From Pisaster brevispinus (Eukaryota; Echinodermata; Asteroidea; Forcipulatida; Asteriidae), in the NCBI GenBank assembly GCA_023634235.1, contig JAMKCF010000007.1, positions 20,962,592 to 21,026,591 on the forward strand: a stretch of DNA of 64,000 nt, in the 5' to 3' direction. Position 1 is the stretch's first letter; each line of letters starts with the position of its first letter. Position numbers and translations under genes: made by a program. This document shows positions 51,146 through 64,000 of the stretch, in pieces. Below the pieces are notes generated by a model. That model saw nothing but the letters and a program-made list of their open reading frames with translations. It was not told the DNA's origin and did not search any database.

Positions 51146-54100
51146 TTTGAAAGAAAGTCAAAGTTTATTTTCAAAATAATAGATTCAGAATATGTAAAAA
51201 GAAATCAGTAAAAATTAAGAATGGCCGGATGTAAGTAGAACTGACCAAACCCAAGTAGATTTCAATCTTGCATACATGTCATATTGCCCACCTTTGCCAC
51301 CGAATTTTATGACCAATATTTCTACACAGATAAATTCAAAGATACATATACATGTACAAAGTGATATTTTACGCATAAACAACTGTGTCTAGCATTTCTA
51401 GTGAAGGAATAAATTGGCTATAGACTTTTATCATGCTGGGGGCTATCTCTATTGGCTCCCTGTGTGCAGTCATCTCATTGGTTGTCTAAACTTAAAAGGG
51501 ACCAGTCTATTTCCCAGGCAGCCTTGTGTTCTTGTGTCCTTATGTTATGGAGGAATCAGCAGCATGAAAAAGGTCCCTAAGCCAGCAATCTTTTATTGTC
51601 AGAATGTGAAAATTAGATCAGTGTATTTTATTGCACATAAATGTGACATAAAACAAACTTGAGTAGGTTTCTAGTTTAAAAGAAGCAAGCATTTTTCCTG
51701 CTAGAAGTTTGAAAATTATTGAAGTAGAAATCAAGAGTTTGGTATAAAACTCATCATGACCAAAAATCGCAATTGTAAAGAGTTTAACTGATGGTTCTGC
51801 ATAAGATTTCTCTCCTGGTAACATTTCAGATGTGCCAAGCATTTTTGTCAACTATGAAATTGGCATCCGGTGCATGCAATACATTCATGCACAGATTCCT
51901 TTAGCATCATATTTTCATATGAAAGATAAAGTCAACAGTTGGCACAGTTAACTCTGGGAATGAAAAACAAATAAAGAAACAAATGGCTATTGACGTAAAA
52001 TTGTTTCCAGATACTTTGAAATTTTAAATCTGACAAATAAATCTGAAAATATATTTGGTTACAAATGGATAATTTTAAAATCGACATAAATTTGCGGGGG
52101 AAAAATATTTAATAAAAAAGGGGGCTTTGGAAATCTATGCACACTGGTGATTTGAGCAAATGTTTATTTATTTAAAATGACCAACGGATGATGTTAGGTC
52201 ATTGTCATATATGTACAGTAACTTTTTCCCACCTATAGATGTAAACAAGTCATAAGGAATGTACAGAGGTTTTTTGGAGTTTTCTTAAGATAGCATATTT
52301 TATGTCTGTGTGTGTCATTATCTGTAGTATTTTCCTGACTGAAAGTCACTGAGTGTAATGTATTTGTGATGCAATGATCAGTGTTAAAATCATGTCTCAT
52401 CTCATACATGATTATGGACACTGAATGGATTGGGATAAGGCGAAGGAGCCAGACAGTCTAAAAGTCCAAGACATTTACAGACTATTCTTCGATAGGGATT
52501 GCAAAATTAACCATTAGGTGTGGTTTAAAACTCGGGCTGAGGCAAAACTTGCTGTTGTGTCTGCCTGCCAAACCTGAGGCCAGCTTTGTGCTAACATCAC
52601 ATGGGAAAACCTGCCCACTGTGGCCATCTACTTGCTGTGAACGATTCTTCAGAGTCCCATAGCTACCATTCTTTGTAGCTTCTATTTTATCATAGTGGCT
52701 AAAACATTTGGATTTCCATATTTGCCAATGGTTTCAGTGTGGCCGCTTGGACAGTCTGGTCATTTTATATTTTTTGATTTGACCAGCTGACTAAAGCAGT
52801 CCCGCCAACACCTAGGTTTATGCTTCAATGTTGTTACATCGCAATGGAAGATCAAGAAAATAACTGCAACAGAAAAAGCAGAAAATAGGATTATGTTAAA
52901 ACAAATTTTCCTATTACAACTTTGAAAGAAAATCGAAACCTAAATTTTTTTTTTCTCCACTCTATTATGCTACTATAGTAGTACCCCATGCAATTTTTGC
53001 CATTTTGTTTGTGAGACTAGATCGAATTTAACTCGTTTTCTTCTTTTTTCATCAAAAGCAGCACCAGTGCAGTTTTGTGTGACTCTTATATTAACGAGTT
53101 TCCAAAATGGTTTGTTTAGTTTTTTGTATTCCCCAGTGTGATGTAACGAGGACAAGAGAAGTGTTTTCGAAAAAATGGTATATTTTGAGACGTTCCGAGA
53201 TGGAGCGGCTGTATAAAGAAAAGTTGTTTGGGTTGATTAAAAGACCCATTTTATTTATTGTGATTAGTAAAATACTATTTATGATTAGAGAATAATGTGG
53301 AGCCGTTCTGCTTGATTATTATGCCTTATTTTGTGTCCTATATTTTCAAGATGGATTCCCAAGACTGGTAGAATTGTTTGTTGTTGGTACAGTTAAACAA
53401 AAATAAAACTGAATAGAAAAAAAGAAGAATTTCTCTGATGGGTGTGAGATGAGTCGAAGGTTTGAAAGCCAATTAAAAGTAAGTGCGTGACTTTAACTGA
53501 AATATCGCTTTTTGCTTACGATCAATAGTTCCTTAGTGAAAGACGAAGAGAGAAAGAATTTGGCTGCAATAAACAATATTTTGAAGACAGAAAACATACG
53601 AGTTTGAAAAATAAAAACCAAAATATTTGTTGTTATTGGGAAGCCAAGCCAATCTGAAATACTGCTTGTGTTTATTTGTAGTTGTATACTTCAAAACAGT
53701 ATAGTGTATAAATATTTAAACTTGAAGATATTTGTGTTAAGTTTTTTTCCCCCAAGAGTTGGCAATGTGTTTGTATACCTGTTAATTCCAACAAGGAGTT
53801 GGTGTTGAAGTTCTTATGATCTCAGTATTTGGCCTTTTCATTTCTGCCGTTAAGTGAAGAGTACCAAGGAAATGATGGTACCACGAAAACTGTGGAAGAC
53901 TGTTACTTTCTTTCAAATTAAGGGCTGGCTACGGGAACACGCCCAATGGTCATTCGTCATTTATACACAATTAACATTTACAATATTTATTCACGGAGGG
54001 TCCCATTCTGATCAAAGAGACAAATTGCTCTGGGGTGTAAACAAAAGGGGGAGCTTTAGTACCCCCTCCTTCCCAACCCTTTTCTTATTGAAGAGTGCGA

Positions 54101-56132
54101 TCCTGAACTCTTACAAGAAGGTATCACACGAAAGCTAGATGTTTTTCCAGTCGGAATCACATTTATTCATTCAGTGCTAACAATACAGGCCACTTAAATC
54201 AGTCCAACCTCCTGGAGGCTACGGTCATTATGTTAAAGTTGACTAAAAAAAAAGAAAGAGTCGAAGAAGGAATAAACTTGTAAATATGTAGCGCTAGTAA
54301 TAAGAGATTTACATGATCTCGAAATAATAATATATTGAATTCTTAAGATAAAGTTGTGTTCGTGTCTATGTGAAATATTACTCGGTTTTTGTTTTCCCGG
54401 ATCATTGTGTGAATTTAAAAAAAAAAGCTTATTAACAGGAGTCTTATTTCGCAAAAAGATTCAGCGATTTTATTACTAGGGATTTTTCCTTTGCGTCTTG
54501 TGTAATTGTTGTAAAATCTCTCTTATTGTGTTGTTGGTGTATTACAATAAAAGAGAAAGCAGAACTGTAAAACAAGTTGGAGTACAGACTGGAATGTTGT
54601 GTGTCTTTGTCTCATCAGTCCTAATGCATACCGCGGCCATTTTGTCGTGTTTCCCGTATTCCACTGGCGGCAATGGTGCACAGGGCTCGTTTTCACGAAA
54701 AGTTATTGCTCCTTGGACGTGCCCCAGTCTTAATTGCTAAGCAAAGTGTGATGGCACAATACAAATCACTATGGCAATGAGCCTCAGTGCTTTGCAAAGT
54801 CGACCCCTGAGTACTTGTCTCGGTTTATCTGCCTTTACACTCGTCCCTCTGGGACTGGGTACGAAACCAGACTAGATGTAAATACAATCAATCGAATCCA
54901 GCTCGACTCCAAATCAGACATTTGGTATCCCTTTAATCTATAACCCATTTAAACAAAGATTTCCGTTTGAAATCAAAACCAAAACAAAAGAATGCCCTTG
55001 GATATCAGTAACGTTTTGCCTATGAATGTTGTTTAAAAACAAAAACCCCTAACGGGTACATAAATAGCACCGTGAACTTTCCGGAAATTGTCAAGCAATT
55101 TTGTTTTTGCCTGTGGCGTGAAGTAGTTTATTTGTTTAGTTGTTTTCTACATTAATAAATGGTTTACGATTGGAATCATGGCGCTCTCTGTAGTATTACT
55201 CTGCAGTTTAATATTAGTAAAACACATATATAAAGTGTTTGTCTATAAATATACATAAATATTATCCTTCATCTTTTGCAAACAATATAGATTGGCCCTT
55301 CTTTATAAATAAATGGTGGCTCTTTAACTCAATTTAACCGTTCTGTGTTGGAAATGGTTGGCACATTATCTGGCTTTTCTGATGTCTACAGTCACCCATT
55401 TTATAATGTTTATTACCACAATGTGAGCGTGGTATAATACTTTATACTGCTGCGTTGTATATAGGCAGCTCGTTTGGTGACCTTGGTCCCATAAATAAAT
55501 ATCTAGGTCATCGACGAGCTACTAAAAACAAACTCGTCATCATTGGTGCCCGTCGCCTTGCTTTATCAATCGCAGCTGAGTGCCGAGTATCAGTGATGCA
55601 TCCCTCAGCTGTAGATATATTGATGTGTTACAGCCAGCCATGGAGACGATAACAAAAAGTCCTTGGCAAGTTGCCTTACATATTACTCAATACCAGGACG
55701 TAGGTCTACAACCCGTATCGATTAGATGGTTTTGCCTTTTTGGCGTTTCATAGTATTTGTATTCAAATTTGAAACTCTGCTGGGCTTGGGCCATTTTGAA
55801 ACCGTATTTCCCAAATTCTACTTCCACAGCATATTTGGTAGTCGGGATCAGATTGGAAAAATTTTACTCTGTATTTTTTAAGATAAAACTATATGAAAAC
55901 GTATGGATATGTATGACTACACTCATCAACTTCATTGCATTAATCAGGTCAGTAATAGCTGTCTTAAATCACACACCACGTGGGCCAACTCATCTTCGTA
56001 CAGACAGAACGCATTTCCGCACCCACTAATTAACAAAGACAATAATTAGATTTATGAACCATTACACAAACTCCACCTTTTAAAACAACATCGAACAATC
56101 ATTGAGCCAAAAGGGCGCGTAGATCTATCAAA

Positions 56133-56170
<38 letters not shown>

Positions 56171-58319
56171 ACGCAATGAAAAAATGGTGAACCTAAATAA
56201 TTGTTAACTTTGCATGACTGACGACTTATCTTTACCCTTCCCCGACCTAAGCTACCAATTGCACCTCGTCCATTTTGAGTGTTATACCGATTGATAATGC
56301 AGCTTTTATTTTGCCGTTTTCTTTCTTTCTTTCTTTTCGGTTAAAGCGGAGAGCGAAGATTCGGCCTTGCGGCTATTAACAACGTGTGGGCAGATTGTGT
56401 CCTTGTTGCGATTCAGACGGCGCGGCCTCGCCAGAAATTCTCGGTTTCTATGTATATGTGCAAACGCACCTTCCATCCTGCTAGCCCCGCCCTCTGTATA
56501 CTCACGAAGGTCAAACAGACTGCGTTGTTTCATCCGCTAGCAACACTTGCAGACAAGGTTCTTGAGGAGCCATATTTAAAGCCGAGGTGCACACATTTGT
56601 TAATCATTTTTTTAAAATAAGTCTAAACTCTGTGTGTGCGATCGTTTTTGTAAATTCATGCAAAAACTTTGGTCTGTATTTGGCTTCTGGCTTAACTATA
56701 ACCCTGGTTATTTAGATTGCTCTCAGGAAACCTGGCGACGGTTACTTTCAAACGCATGATGAATAATTTGTTCCACATTTTAATGACGGATGCCCAATAT
56801 ACATCACTCGAGGTTGAATAGTGCAGGTCAAACCATGGAAACCCTTAAAACCATGTATCAATGTCTTATAATATTATAGCATTTTGAGTGAGTCCCATGC
56901 CTCTAGGATGTTAGTTTTCTCATGACGTAATCCGAGACTTAAAGGGAGGGTATAGGTGGACCTTTATTAATTACTCCACAAGTTAATGATCATAAAAACT
57001 TACTTGGTAAATAAATAGCACTGGGGAGCTATTGATATTATAAAACACTTTTAGAAATGACACCCTTTGAAGTAATGTAGTTTTAGAGAAAGAGGAAATT
57101 TTTCACACACAAAAATTGAATCTGAAACAGGCTCCAGGCAGGCAGTGTGATTCTTTTTTCTTTCATTATTTCTTTGCAACTTCGATTACCAATTGAGCCC
57201 AAATTTTCAGAAGTTTGAATTTTTGATATTATGTTGGCACACACCAAGTTAGTATACTTGTCTCTGATAATTAACAAAAGTATACAATGCCTTTAAAAAC
57301 AGACATGTACAAAATAGTGTCCATCAGTTTCGGTCGCACTTGTATATTTTTGTGAAGTGTATATACTCGGAAATATAGTTCTATAATCTTGTTGGTGAAG
57401 GGGCCTCGATTCAAGTCCCCCGCTACACGCCCACATGAGCTTCGCCGCGGTCAAACTCCTGTTTCGTCATTCTTCCCGTTAAAAAACATTAAATGTTCAA
57501 AGTTTGTGTCTTTTTTCCTCGCCAAAGCTACAATTTTCTTGAAATATAAGGCCATACCAAATGTAAAATTCGCACGATTTGTAACTGAATTTGAAATATG
57601 CTTTACTTAGATTAGATTGATGACAGATGTATTTTTAGATAATATTAAATAATGTCTTAAACTAATTTCGAGACTACTATTGTTTGGCTGGAAAAAGGAT
57701 AACATATTGAATTTTACAGCACCATTGTCTACCACTTTCGGCCTTCGAGGTCTAGCGTTCGGAGCGGATTCTGTTCGCGTGGTAAACCAGACATTATAAT
57801 ACAGTTGAGCTTATTTCACCTTGGATGATCCATTTATATGGGTGTTATGTAAGAATTGGGTAACGGTAACCCACTGCACCCTGGAAGTACCTCCTTGCCT
57901 GAACCACAGACCCTCCCAGCACCCAAAATAGAACGAAGAGTTTGACCTTTAAGTCATGTTGTACCCAAGTTCTCTAGGAAACGATATCTCAAGTCAAAGC
58001 GTGGGGGATGTAACCTTTCCACAATTAAAATATCTCCAACATTATCATTTTGAGCTTTGTGTTTGTATTCCGGTAACAAAACATTCCAAGGATTTTTTTA
58101 CTGAAAAAAAAAAAATCAATTTGTCTAACCCATCCTATCAAGGATTTGTACACAATAGAACAGACTGTGTTTTACTATCACATTTTTTGTTTGTTGTGGT
58201 GCCAGTTACGATTGACAATAATTCGAGGTTATCTTCTTAAAGGACGCAATATCTTGTTTAGTATCAACTACATCTGCTTCAAACACCAAGGCTCATGTTT
58301 CATTACAACATATACTTGA
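51146..58319. other. Downstream flank of NR0B: no supported gene
   Basis: AT-rich sequence. A GC-elevated patch at 56340-56570 carries short frames on both strands and a TATTTAAAG at about 56573, and could be an unrelated promoter or exon edge. It has no recognisable domain. Nothing else stands out. Confidence 0.5.
56136..56170. repeat. (AG)n microsatellite
   Basis: About 14 AG units followed by GGAGGG, in the downstream flank. Confidence 0.9.
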
Positions 58320-59095
58320 GCACTATTAGCTCAGCACAAAAAATTGTTCCTTACCAGAATAAGGTTACCAGCCAAAATAACATAGGCCCCCTATCACACA
58401 TACTGTCCTTGACTGGTTTCCTGCATAGTTTTGCTTAGAAAAACATTGTTAAGCAAATTTTTCCTGCTTAAAGCAGCTCTACGAAAATGGGTCCGTATTG
58501 GAAGCAGACATTGTATTTCAGTCATAGTTATTAATTTAGGAATATTTTCCACTCACAGCTTTTTGCTTTTCGTTGAATGAAGGTTTAGTCGTTGTGAAAG
58601 TATAGACCTGTGTAAAAATCGACAGTGTATAAAATGGAGATTTTAGAAACAAAACTTTGTAACTTTCGGCTTATTCCTTTCACGAGAATGTAATCAGATT
58701 TGATCATGATTATCTAAGTTTTGGTAAATCTCAATCCATAGCAGTGCGTTATTTAACAGTTCAACCCAACAAGAAAACATGAACAATACGCTTCAAAATG
58801 ATTAAACCTGGGTTTGAACCCGGTCGTAGCGTTTGTGTCCTTGGATGGGAACTTTCGAGGTATTGTTGGGTGTCATTTTATAAGCTTTATGAGCGTCATG
58901 AAGCTGCCGGGGCTGCATACTCCCAAGGATTTGAGATGGCCTCATTACTGTTTTTGCTGCATACGAACAGTTAAGCTTAGCAGGTCAGATAACAGCCTAA
59001 TAGTTAAGACTATTACAATATTTCGCTTAGCAGGTAACATTTACTTAAGCAAACATTTTTGCTTAACAACTTCATATTGAACGAAGCTTAGGTCT
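58320..59095. repeat. Probable MITE remnants rich in GCTTAG / TTGCTTAA motifs
   Basis: TTTTGCTTAGAAAAAC, TTAAGCAAATTTTTCC and CTGCTTAAAGCAG near 58431-58477, and TTCGCTTAGCAGGTAAC, TTAAGCAAAC and TTTTGCTTAACAAC near 59022-59070, share the same short palindromic vocabulary. They look like fragments of one repeat family. Element ends could not be fixed. Confidence 0.35.
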
Positions 59096-59859
59096 GCGTG
59101 CATACAAGGCCGTTTCGCAAAACCTCCGCGCATCGATCGTTATGTTTGGCGTAATCACCTTAAAGGGACAAACTCACGAAGGTCTCAATTTTAAAGGCAC
59201 ATGTTGAACTCAAGGGCTGGACTACATGCATTAAATCATCGTGTCTTTCTATCATAAGTGCCTCTTTCGGCCATTTACAATCTAAATGCAGCTGGTGTGC
59301 AACAATTTCTTTAATATTTTGGGCATTTATTTGAAGTTTTAAGTTTATGTTTAGTGATTTGTATGATGAACTGTTTTTATTATTCTCCAGTTGAAATCCT
59401 TTGTGTTATATGATCTCATGTTATTTTCTCATATTTTTAAAACAAGTTGACAGCCGAGCACAATGAACAGTAATATTGCATTGCATTTCTTTCAACTGAA
59501 CGTTTGATGGTCGTTTCGCTCAATTTGTGTTCCAGGTTAATTACCATTGATGTGGTTTTCCTTTAAAGCGTAGTTATGCTGAGGAGACTGGTAACCAGTT
59601 TGTTTTCCCTCAAGGTTTCCTCACATGAAAATGGAGAGAGGGAACCCGCCAGCGATTTGTTTGTCCGTTCATTAAATTTCCTGCCCGGTAGCTCAATTAT
59701 CACCGTTTAATTTGGTCGGCAAGGACATCTTGGGCGCGAACAACATCATGTAACTGTTTGGTAATAACGATAATGGTTGGCCGTAAACTGGGCAATGTCG
59801 TCAGCAATATTTGTTAGACTCGCTTTGTGATCGCTTTGTGTTAGTATTAAGCCGCATCC

Positions 59860-60325
59860 GAAACAAGCAACTTCGGCTACGGCTGCGGTAAACGGCCGTT
59901 GGCTGCAACGGCAACGTTGAAGAATAGGACTTTTCAGCGTGCCGGCCGTAGCAACTGCCGTAGCCATAAACTCGGCTACGGCTATTGACGGCTACGGCTA
60001 AGATTATTGCTAAGGGTGATGCTAAGGACACCACATCAACGTTGGTTGAAGCAGCGATCCAGCCGTAGCCACAAACTCGGCATGAGCAAAGGCCTTTACC
60101 AAATTGACGGCTACGGCTAAGATTGTTGATAAGGGTGATGCTAAGGACACCACATCAACGTTGGTTGAAGCAGCGATCCAGCCGTAGCCACAAACTCGGC
60201 ATGAGCAAAGGCCTTTACCAAATTGACGGCTACGGCTAAGATTATTGATAAGGGTGATGCTAAGGACACCACATCAACGTTGGTTGAAGCAGCGATCCAG
60301 CCGTAGCTGTAGCCGTAGCCGCCAA
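59860..60325. repeat. 119-bp tandem repeat bounded by GGCTACGGC / GCCGTAGCC motifs
   Basis: Two full and one partial copies with a period of 119 bp (CCACATCAACG at 60031, 60150 and 60269), nearly identical. Each contains the inverted motifs GACGGCTACGGCTAAGAT and CAGCCGTAGCC. More degenerate GGCTACGGCT motifs extend to about 59860 on the left. The inverted motif pairs suggest the unit comes from a MITE or foldback element that then duplicated in tandem. The overlapping minus-strand frames here are repeat artefacts. Confidence 0.8.
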
Positions 60326-61860
60326 TTTGGACACGGCGTGATTTGCTGTAGACCTTTATCACAACTCATGCATAGTTGTAGTGATTTGCTAAAGGGACCA
60401 GACTGATTATTTACACACCAGCAAATAAAAGTCGAGTTGGTTTGGATGCTGTGATTTGAGTAGAAAATGGGAGCTGTGTCCATATTATACATAGACCTTT
60501 TTCATGGTTTGGCCCTTTTGTTTTCCCTCCATTCAAATCGATGTAACCAAACCGAGGCTTGAAGGGCATCGTCTGTTTCCCTTTCGTACAATGACTATTA
60601 GCATCCAATACTGTTAATAGATACAAGGAGCATAACCAAGATGGTGACAGCACGATAAAGGTCTAATAGAGCATACCCATCTCATCACCGACAACACACT
60701 TCGTGTTTTTCTTCACTTAACGAAATCAATCAGTTTGAGTTTACATTGACTTCACCTTCTGGATTTAGTTCGACCCCCTTCCCATTGCCTTGAGTGTGCA
60801 ATTACTATTTAACCAAGACGCAAATCAACCGGTGTGCGAATCCAGTGTCATGGTTTCAAATATAGACTAGCAATCTAATCATTTCACCCTTTAATTAAAA
60901 CTCTAAATATTTCACAATTTAAAACATTCCCACTTAATGATTTCAGATTTTGGTGAGGCTAAATGAGACGTGATGGAATAACAGCCAGGCTATACTACAG
61001 ACGATGAGTCCATTCATCGTAGTCGCTGAGGAATCAAGAAAATAATGTGAGTTGAAATAAATATAATTTGTACAAAGATATGGAAATAAAACTAACAAAG
61101 AAAGGTCAAATGTATGCCTATATAGTAAATTTCCTGCGGCCCCCCAAAAAACATAGGGACAAAGATGAAGAAAGGTAATACAAAATGCCATTTTCAACTA
61201 TTGAAAACCTAATCTTGTTGGTAAATATTGGTAACCATCACAGCTGGGGAAAACTATTGTAAGATTTTCCTGGCGGTTGTCAATTAGTGACTTTTTTTAT
61301 GACAAAACTGCTCTTTGCATCGGTCCCACTTGGAACTAAAACGTTGTTTTGAATCAGACGGATCCAAAAAGACAAAATGGGTTTTACTTTCTGAAACGTG
61401 ACTCGTGGCGATTCCTTCTCGACATTATTCCCAGGGTAACAGTTAAAACTTCTTGGTTCTATTGATTGCAATTATTCTGTAGAATCGTCCTCTTCACCCT
61501 TGGGGTTGTATATTTTTCAATATAGAACAACCACATATTATTCTCTTGTAGCTTTTTTCCGTAGGCCTATATTTCACGTTAAGATGAACATGAAGGTCGT
61601 CCTCAGCATCTGTAGATTCTTTGCTGAGTTGCCTATAATTATTTTGTCGTTAACGACAAAGGGTAATGAGCTGAAACTTTGTATACGTCAATCGTTAAAA
61701 GGTTTCCTTACCTCGGCATAGAACTTTATTCACAGTACAATGGACCACAAGAGAAAGGATGTTTAAATTGATTTCTGTTCATTTTCCCTAATAAAACAAG
61801 TATAAAAAGACCTGTCTATTGTGACGGGTTTCATTAAGATATGACCTAAAATTTGCGTAA

Positions 61861-62118
61861 AAGCACAGTCGGGTAAAACTCGAATGAAAATTGTATGACG
61901 TCAGATAACTTTCGATAAATCACAGGTTTACCGTCGGGTGACCTGTGTACAGTGTACTACTGCGACTAACCTCTAGTCTCAAATTTGCATCCAATTTGGA
62001 GTAGAGGTTAGGCGTAGTAGTACACTGTGTACACAAGTCACCCGACGGTAAAGCTGTGATTGGTCGAAAGTTATACGACGTCATACAATTTGCATTCGAG
62101 TTTTATCCGACTGCGCTT
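61861..62118. mobile_element. Foldback element with arms of about 120 bp
   Basis: The left arm starts GCACAGTCGGGTAAAACTCG near 61863 and ends at AACCTCTAGTCTC. The right arm is its reverse complement with few mismatches, from TAGAGGTTAGGCGTAGTAGT to ATCCGACTGCGCT near 62115. A spacer of about 20-25 bases (CAAATTTGCATCC and neighbours) separates them. There is no coding capacity. Such long near-perfect hairpins are typical of foldback or MITE-type DNA elements. Confidence 0.8.
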
Positions 62119-62130
62119 GATGAAAAATGA

Positions 62131-62215
62131 GTGGGGATTGGTCGAAAGTTTATAATATTATTAGAATAAATTTGCATCCAATTTGAGAGGCTAGGCGTAT
62201 TAGTACACGGTGGCA
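62131..62215. mobile_element. Partial, diverged copy of the adjacent foldback element
   Basis: GGGATTGGTCGAAAGTT near 62134, AATTTGCATCCAATTTGAGA near 62169 and AGGCGTATTAGTACAC near 62192 each match the foldback unit just upstream, with deletions between them. This indicates nested or tandem insertion of the same family. Confidence 0.6.
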
Positions 62216-62884
62216 TCGGAGCCTGCTAAGACAAACAATGTCTCAGCCAAGATAGCGCCAGCTGCTCTGAACAATAAATATCGATGCTCTGGGAATGACC
62301 TCGAGTAGTTGATATACGATCGAAATCAATGGTCTCAGCCCTCGTTAACCTTGTTTGATGTCTGCTATTATTGAATGGGACATTCATGTTTCATCGCCAA
62401 TAACACATGATGATGCTGACTGGCCTGCGGACCCAGTGCTTGAATTAAGAAGGAATGATTAAGACTTAGAAGAAAAGAAAGGTTCAGATCTATTTCAGTG
62501 ACATTAATCTGAAGATACCCTGTGGTTGGCAAAGTAGCTTTTGTTACGAACCGAAGACCACATAAATCAACCGAAATGTACTTCGAGATTTCAAGAATAT
62601 GTATGAAGTTAAATACAAGAATAAAAACAAGATGTGATGGATTTGAAAAGCAGCGGTGCAGTGGTGGACCAACTCATGGATACAATCTCACCACTTTATA
62701 CATGATTCCATTTTGATCCTGTATTTAAAAAAAGTCTTTTCAATAATCGCTGTCATTATGCGTACACAAAAGAAGAATTCTTAAGCCAAGGGGGTTGATC
62801 AAGAAAGCTTGAGTGAGCGAGAACTGAATATAAACGAGTGATATTAAGGGGTGGGGATATATTCAGTGGTGACTGCAATCACGA

Positions 62885-62960
62885 TCGACACACTAGGCGC
62901 AGCATGGATTTGAACCTTGGTCCACTGAAAAACAAAAGTACCACTATACGTCAACCTGAT
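62885..62960 (-). other. Possible tRNA-like Pol III promoter (SINE fragment)
   Basis: On the minus strand GGTTCAAATCC (62905-62915) is a perfect internal B-box. ATAGTGGTAC about 35 bases before it resembles the end of an A-box. The surrounding sequence does not fold into a tRNA by eye, so at most it is a degenerate tRNA-derived SINE. Confidence 0.25.
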
Positions 62961-62995
62961 TCTCCTTTGATGATGTGGAGATACACTCTCTTCCC

Positions 62996-63143
62996 CAATG
63001 AGGGACTTTGGGGTGCTAGGTGACAGCAGACTTACCAGGTTAATCCATTGTTCTTGGTAATGTGCGCATGCTCAGAACTACGTAAACAATGGAAATTTAC
63101 CAGGTAAGTCTGCTACCACCTAGCGTTCCAAAGTCTCCCATTG
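62996..63143. mobile_element. MITE-like inverted repeat with arms of about 55-60 bp
   Basis: The left arm includes GCTAGGTGACAGCAGACTTA and CCAGGTTAATCCATTGTT. The right arm AACAATGGAAATTTACCAGG then TAAGTCTGCTACCACCTAGC is its reverse complement with a few mismatches. The spacer carries GTGCGCATGCTCAGAACTAC, a motif seen in many short DNA transposons and also NRF1-like. There is no coding capacity. Confidence 0.7.
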
Positions 63144-64000
63144 ACAATAATCTCTTGAGTGATGAGGATAAAGTTAACGAAGCACACCAACGGACCGGGT
63201 GTCCGGACCCTGTTCAACAGATTAACCCTGGGGAACAAGCTGCACCCGTTTGGCTCACTCCACCACAGACACACCCGTGACCACTGGCCTCTCTCCAACG
63301 CCAACGATACGCGATGACGCATCAAGAATCTTCAGTCATCAGAGTTGTGTACTGGTTGGTGTGAAAAATGACTCATCAAAATAATCCAAGTATAACCACG
63401 AGAAAGGAATCTCTTCATCATGACTTGTCCAGTCTTGGGTTACTAACCTCGGCCACAGCGGAAGGTGAAAATCATATGATATGATGAATTCATATTGACC
63501 TTCACGTTGGCGTTCCTTACACACTGTGATGTGATCATCAATAGTCACTAGACCCCACCTTTCTGGGTTTTTTTTGTTAAGAGCGTTGTCAATGAAATGG
63601 AAACATTTACTTTACTCAATGAAACGTGAACAAGGGCTGCTTTAATTGGCATAGGGGGAAAACACCCACTCCCATCCTCTAGTTTCAAGACTCATATCTT
63701 TCAATTTTTGTTTATATTGTATTGAATTAAAATAAACGATCTTGAATGACGGTCGGCGTCGAACTCGTTCGTGATTTCTTGTAGTGTTCGAAACGCTATT
63801 GTTTGACGAGAACTACCAGAAACAACTTTAAACCAAGTCATCGTTCAGACTGAAGTAGAAAATTCCGCCTTTCTGTTTTAATTACCATTCTGGAATGCTA
63901 ATATCATCGAAATATGGCATTGGTGACGGCAACATAATACTTTTAGCATCATACAACATTTAAACAACCAGCGAACAAAGATGCATGCATGATCTGTTAT

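Noticed and set aside
57385..57430. tRNA T-arm-like sequence (GATTCAAGTCCCC)
   Set aside because: No acceptor stem, D-arm or anticodon arm can be drawn around it.
58800..58835. B-box-like GGTTTGAACCC
   Set aside because: No A-box at the expected distance and no tRNA fold.
59746..60653. Several minus-strand frames of 72-80 codons
   Set aside because: They lie across or next to the 119-bp repeat and share repeated peptide pieces because of it.

Overview
This is eukaryotic nuclear DNA from an animal, most likely a marine invertebrate deuterostome such as an echinoderm (a sea star or a relative). The reasons are AT-rich non-coding DNA, GT-AG introns, AATAAA polyadenylation signals, many small MITE/foldback repeats, and the recurrent palindrome GTAGGCCTAC, which I associate with echinoderm genomes. 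The assignment is an inference. There are no bacterial operons, rRNA genes, convincing tRNA genes or CRISPR arrays. Almost all long open frames in the window are chance frames or repeat artefacts.

The one gene I identify firmly is an NR0B-family orphan nuclear receptor (the ancestor-type relative of vertebrate DAX1/NR0B1 and SHP/NR0B2) on the + strand. It has two coding exons, 11459-12188 and 50434-50675, joined by a phase-1 intron of 38.2 kb. The predicted protein is 323 aa: one SILYxLL corepressor-type box near the N-terminus, a nuclear-receptor ligand-binding domain, an AF-2 helix at the C-terminus, and no zinc-finger DNA-binding domain. The intron falls inside the FNPD(I/V)PGL motif, as in vertebrate NR0B genes. 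A splice acceptor at 11412-11413 shows that at least one more 5' exon lies upstream, not identified.

The most unusual item lies inside that intron on the same strand. At 46099-46407 there is a compact intronless ORF (103 aa) that repeats the N-terminal module of NR0B (Cys-rich lead, SILYRLL, CSC cluster). It adds a second LxxLL motif (LKILL), then stops with no ligand-binding domain, and is followed by an AATAAA signal at 46616. About 1 kb of DNA upstream carries duplicated motifs, CCAAT/TATA-like elements and a mirror pair of CACGTG E-boxes, and looks like its promoter. I read it as a nested gene, or an alternative transcript of NR0B, for a free-standing LxxLL mini-protein. That is the best candidate here for something undescribed.

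Other structure, by region. 1-11.4 kb: mostly unique AT-rich DNA with a short MITE at 1282-1426, two unexplained overlapping minus-strand frames (1652-2607) and three decayed direct repeats just 5' of exon 1. 12.2-50.4 kb (the intron): a 29-copy, essentially perfect 54-bp minisatellite (16271-17842) whose unit contains CAAAGTCCA, the HNF4-type half-site; a GC-rich island near 19.6 kb; a hairpin-rich block near 24.4 kb; a nuclear-receptor DR4 site at 27235-27250; a non-LTR retrotransposon 3' end at 32.0-32.4 kb; and a 116-bp tandem duplication near 41.8 kb. 51-64 kb: downstream flank with repeat families, namely 119-bp tandem units at 60.0-60.3 kb, a foldback element at 61.86-62.12 kb and a second inverted repeat at 63.0-63.14 kb. 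No other protein-coding gene can be supported.
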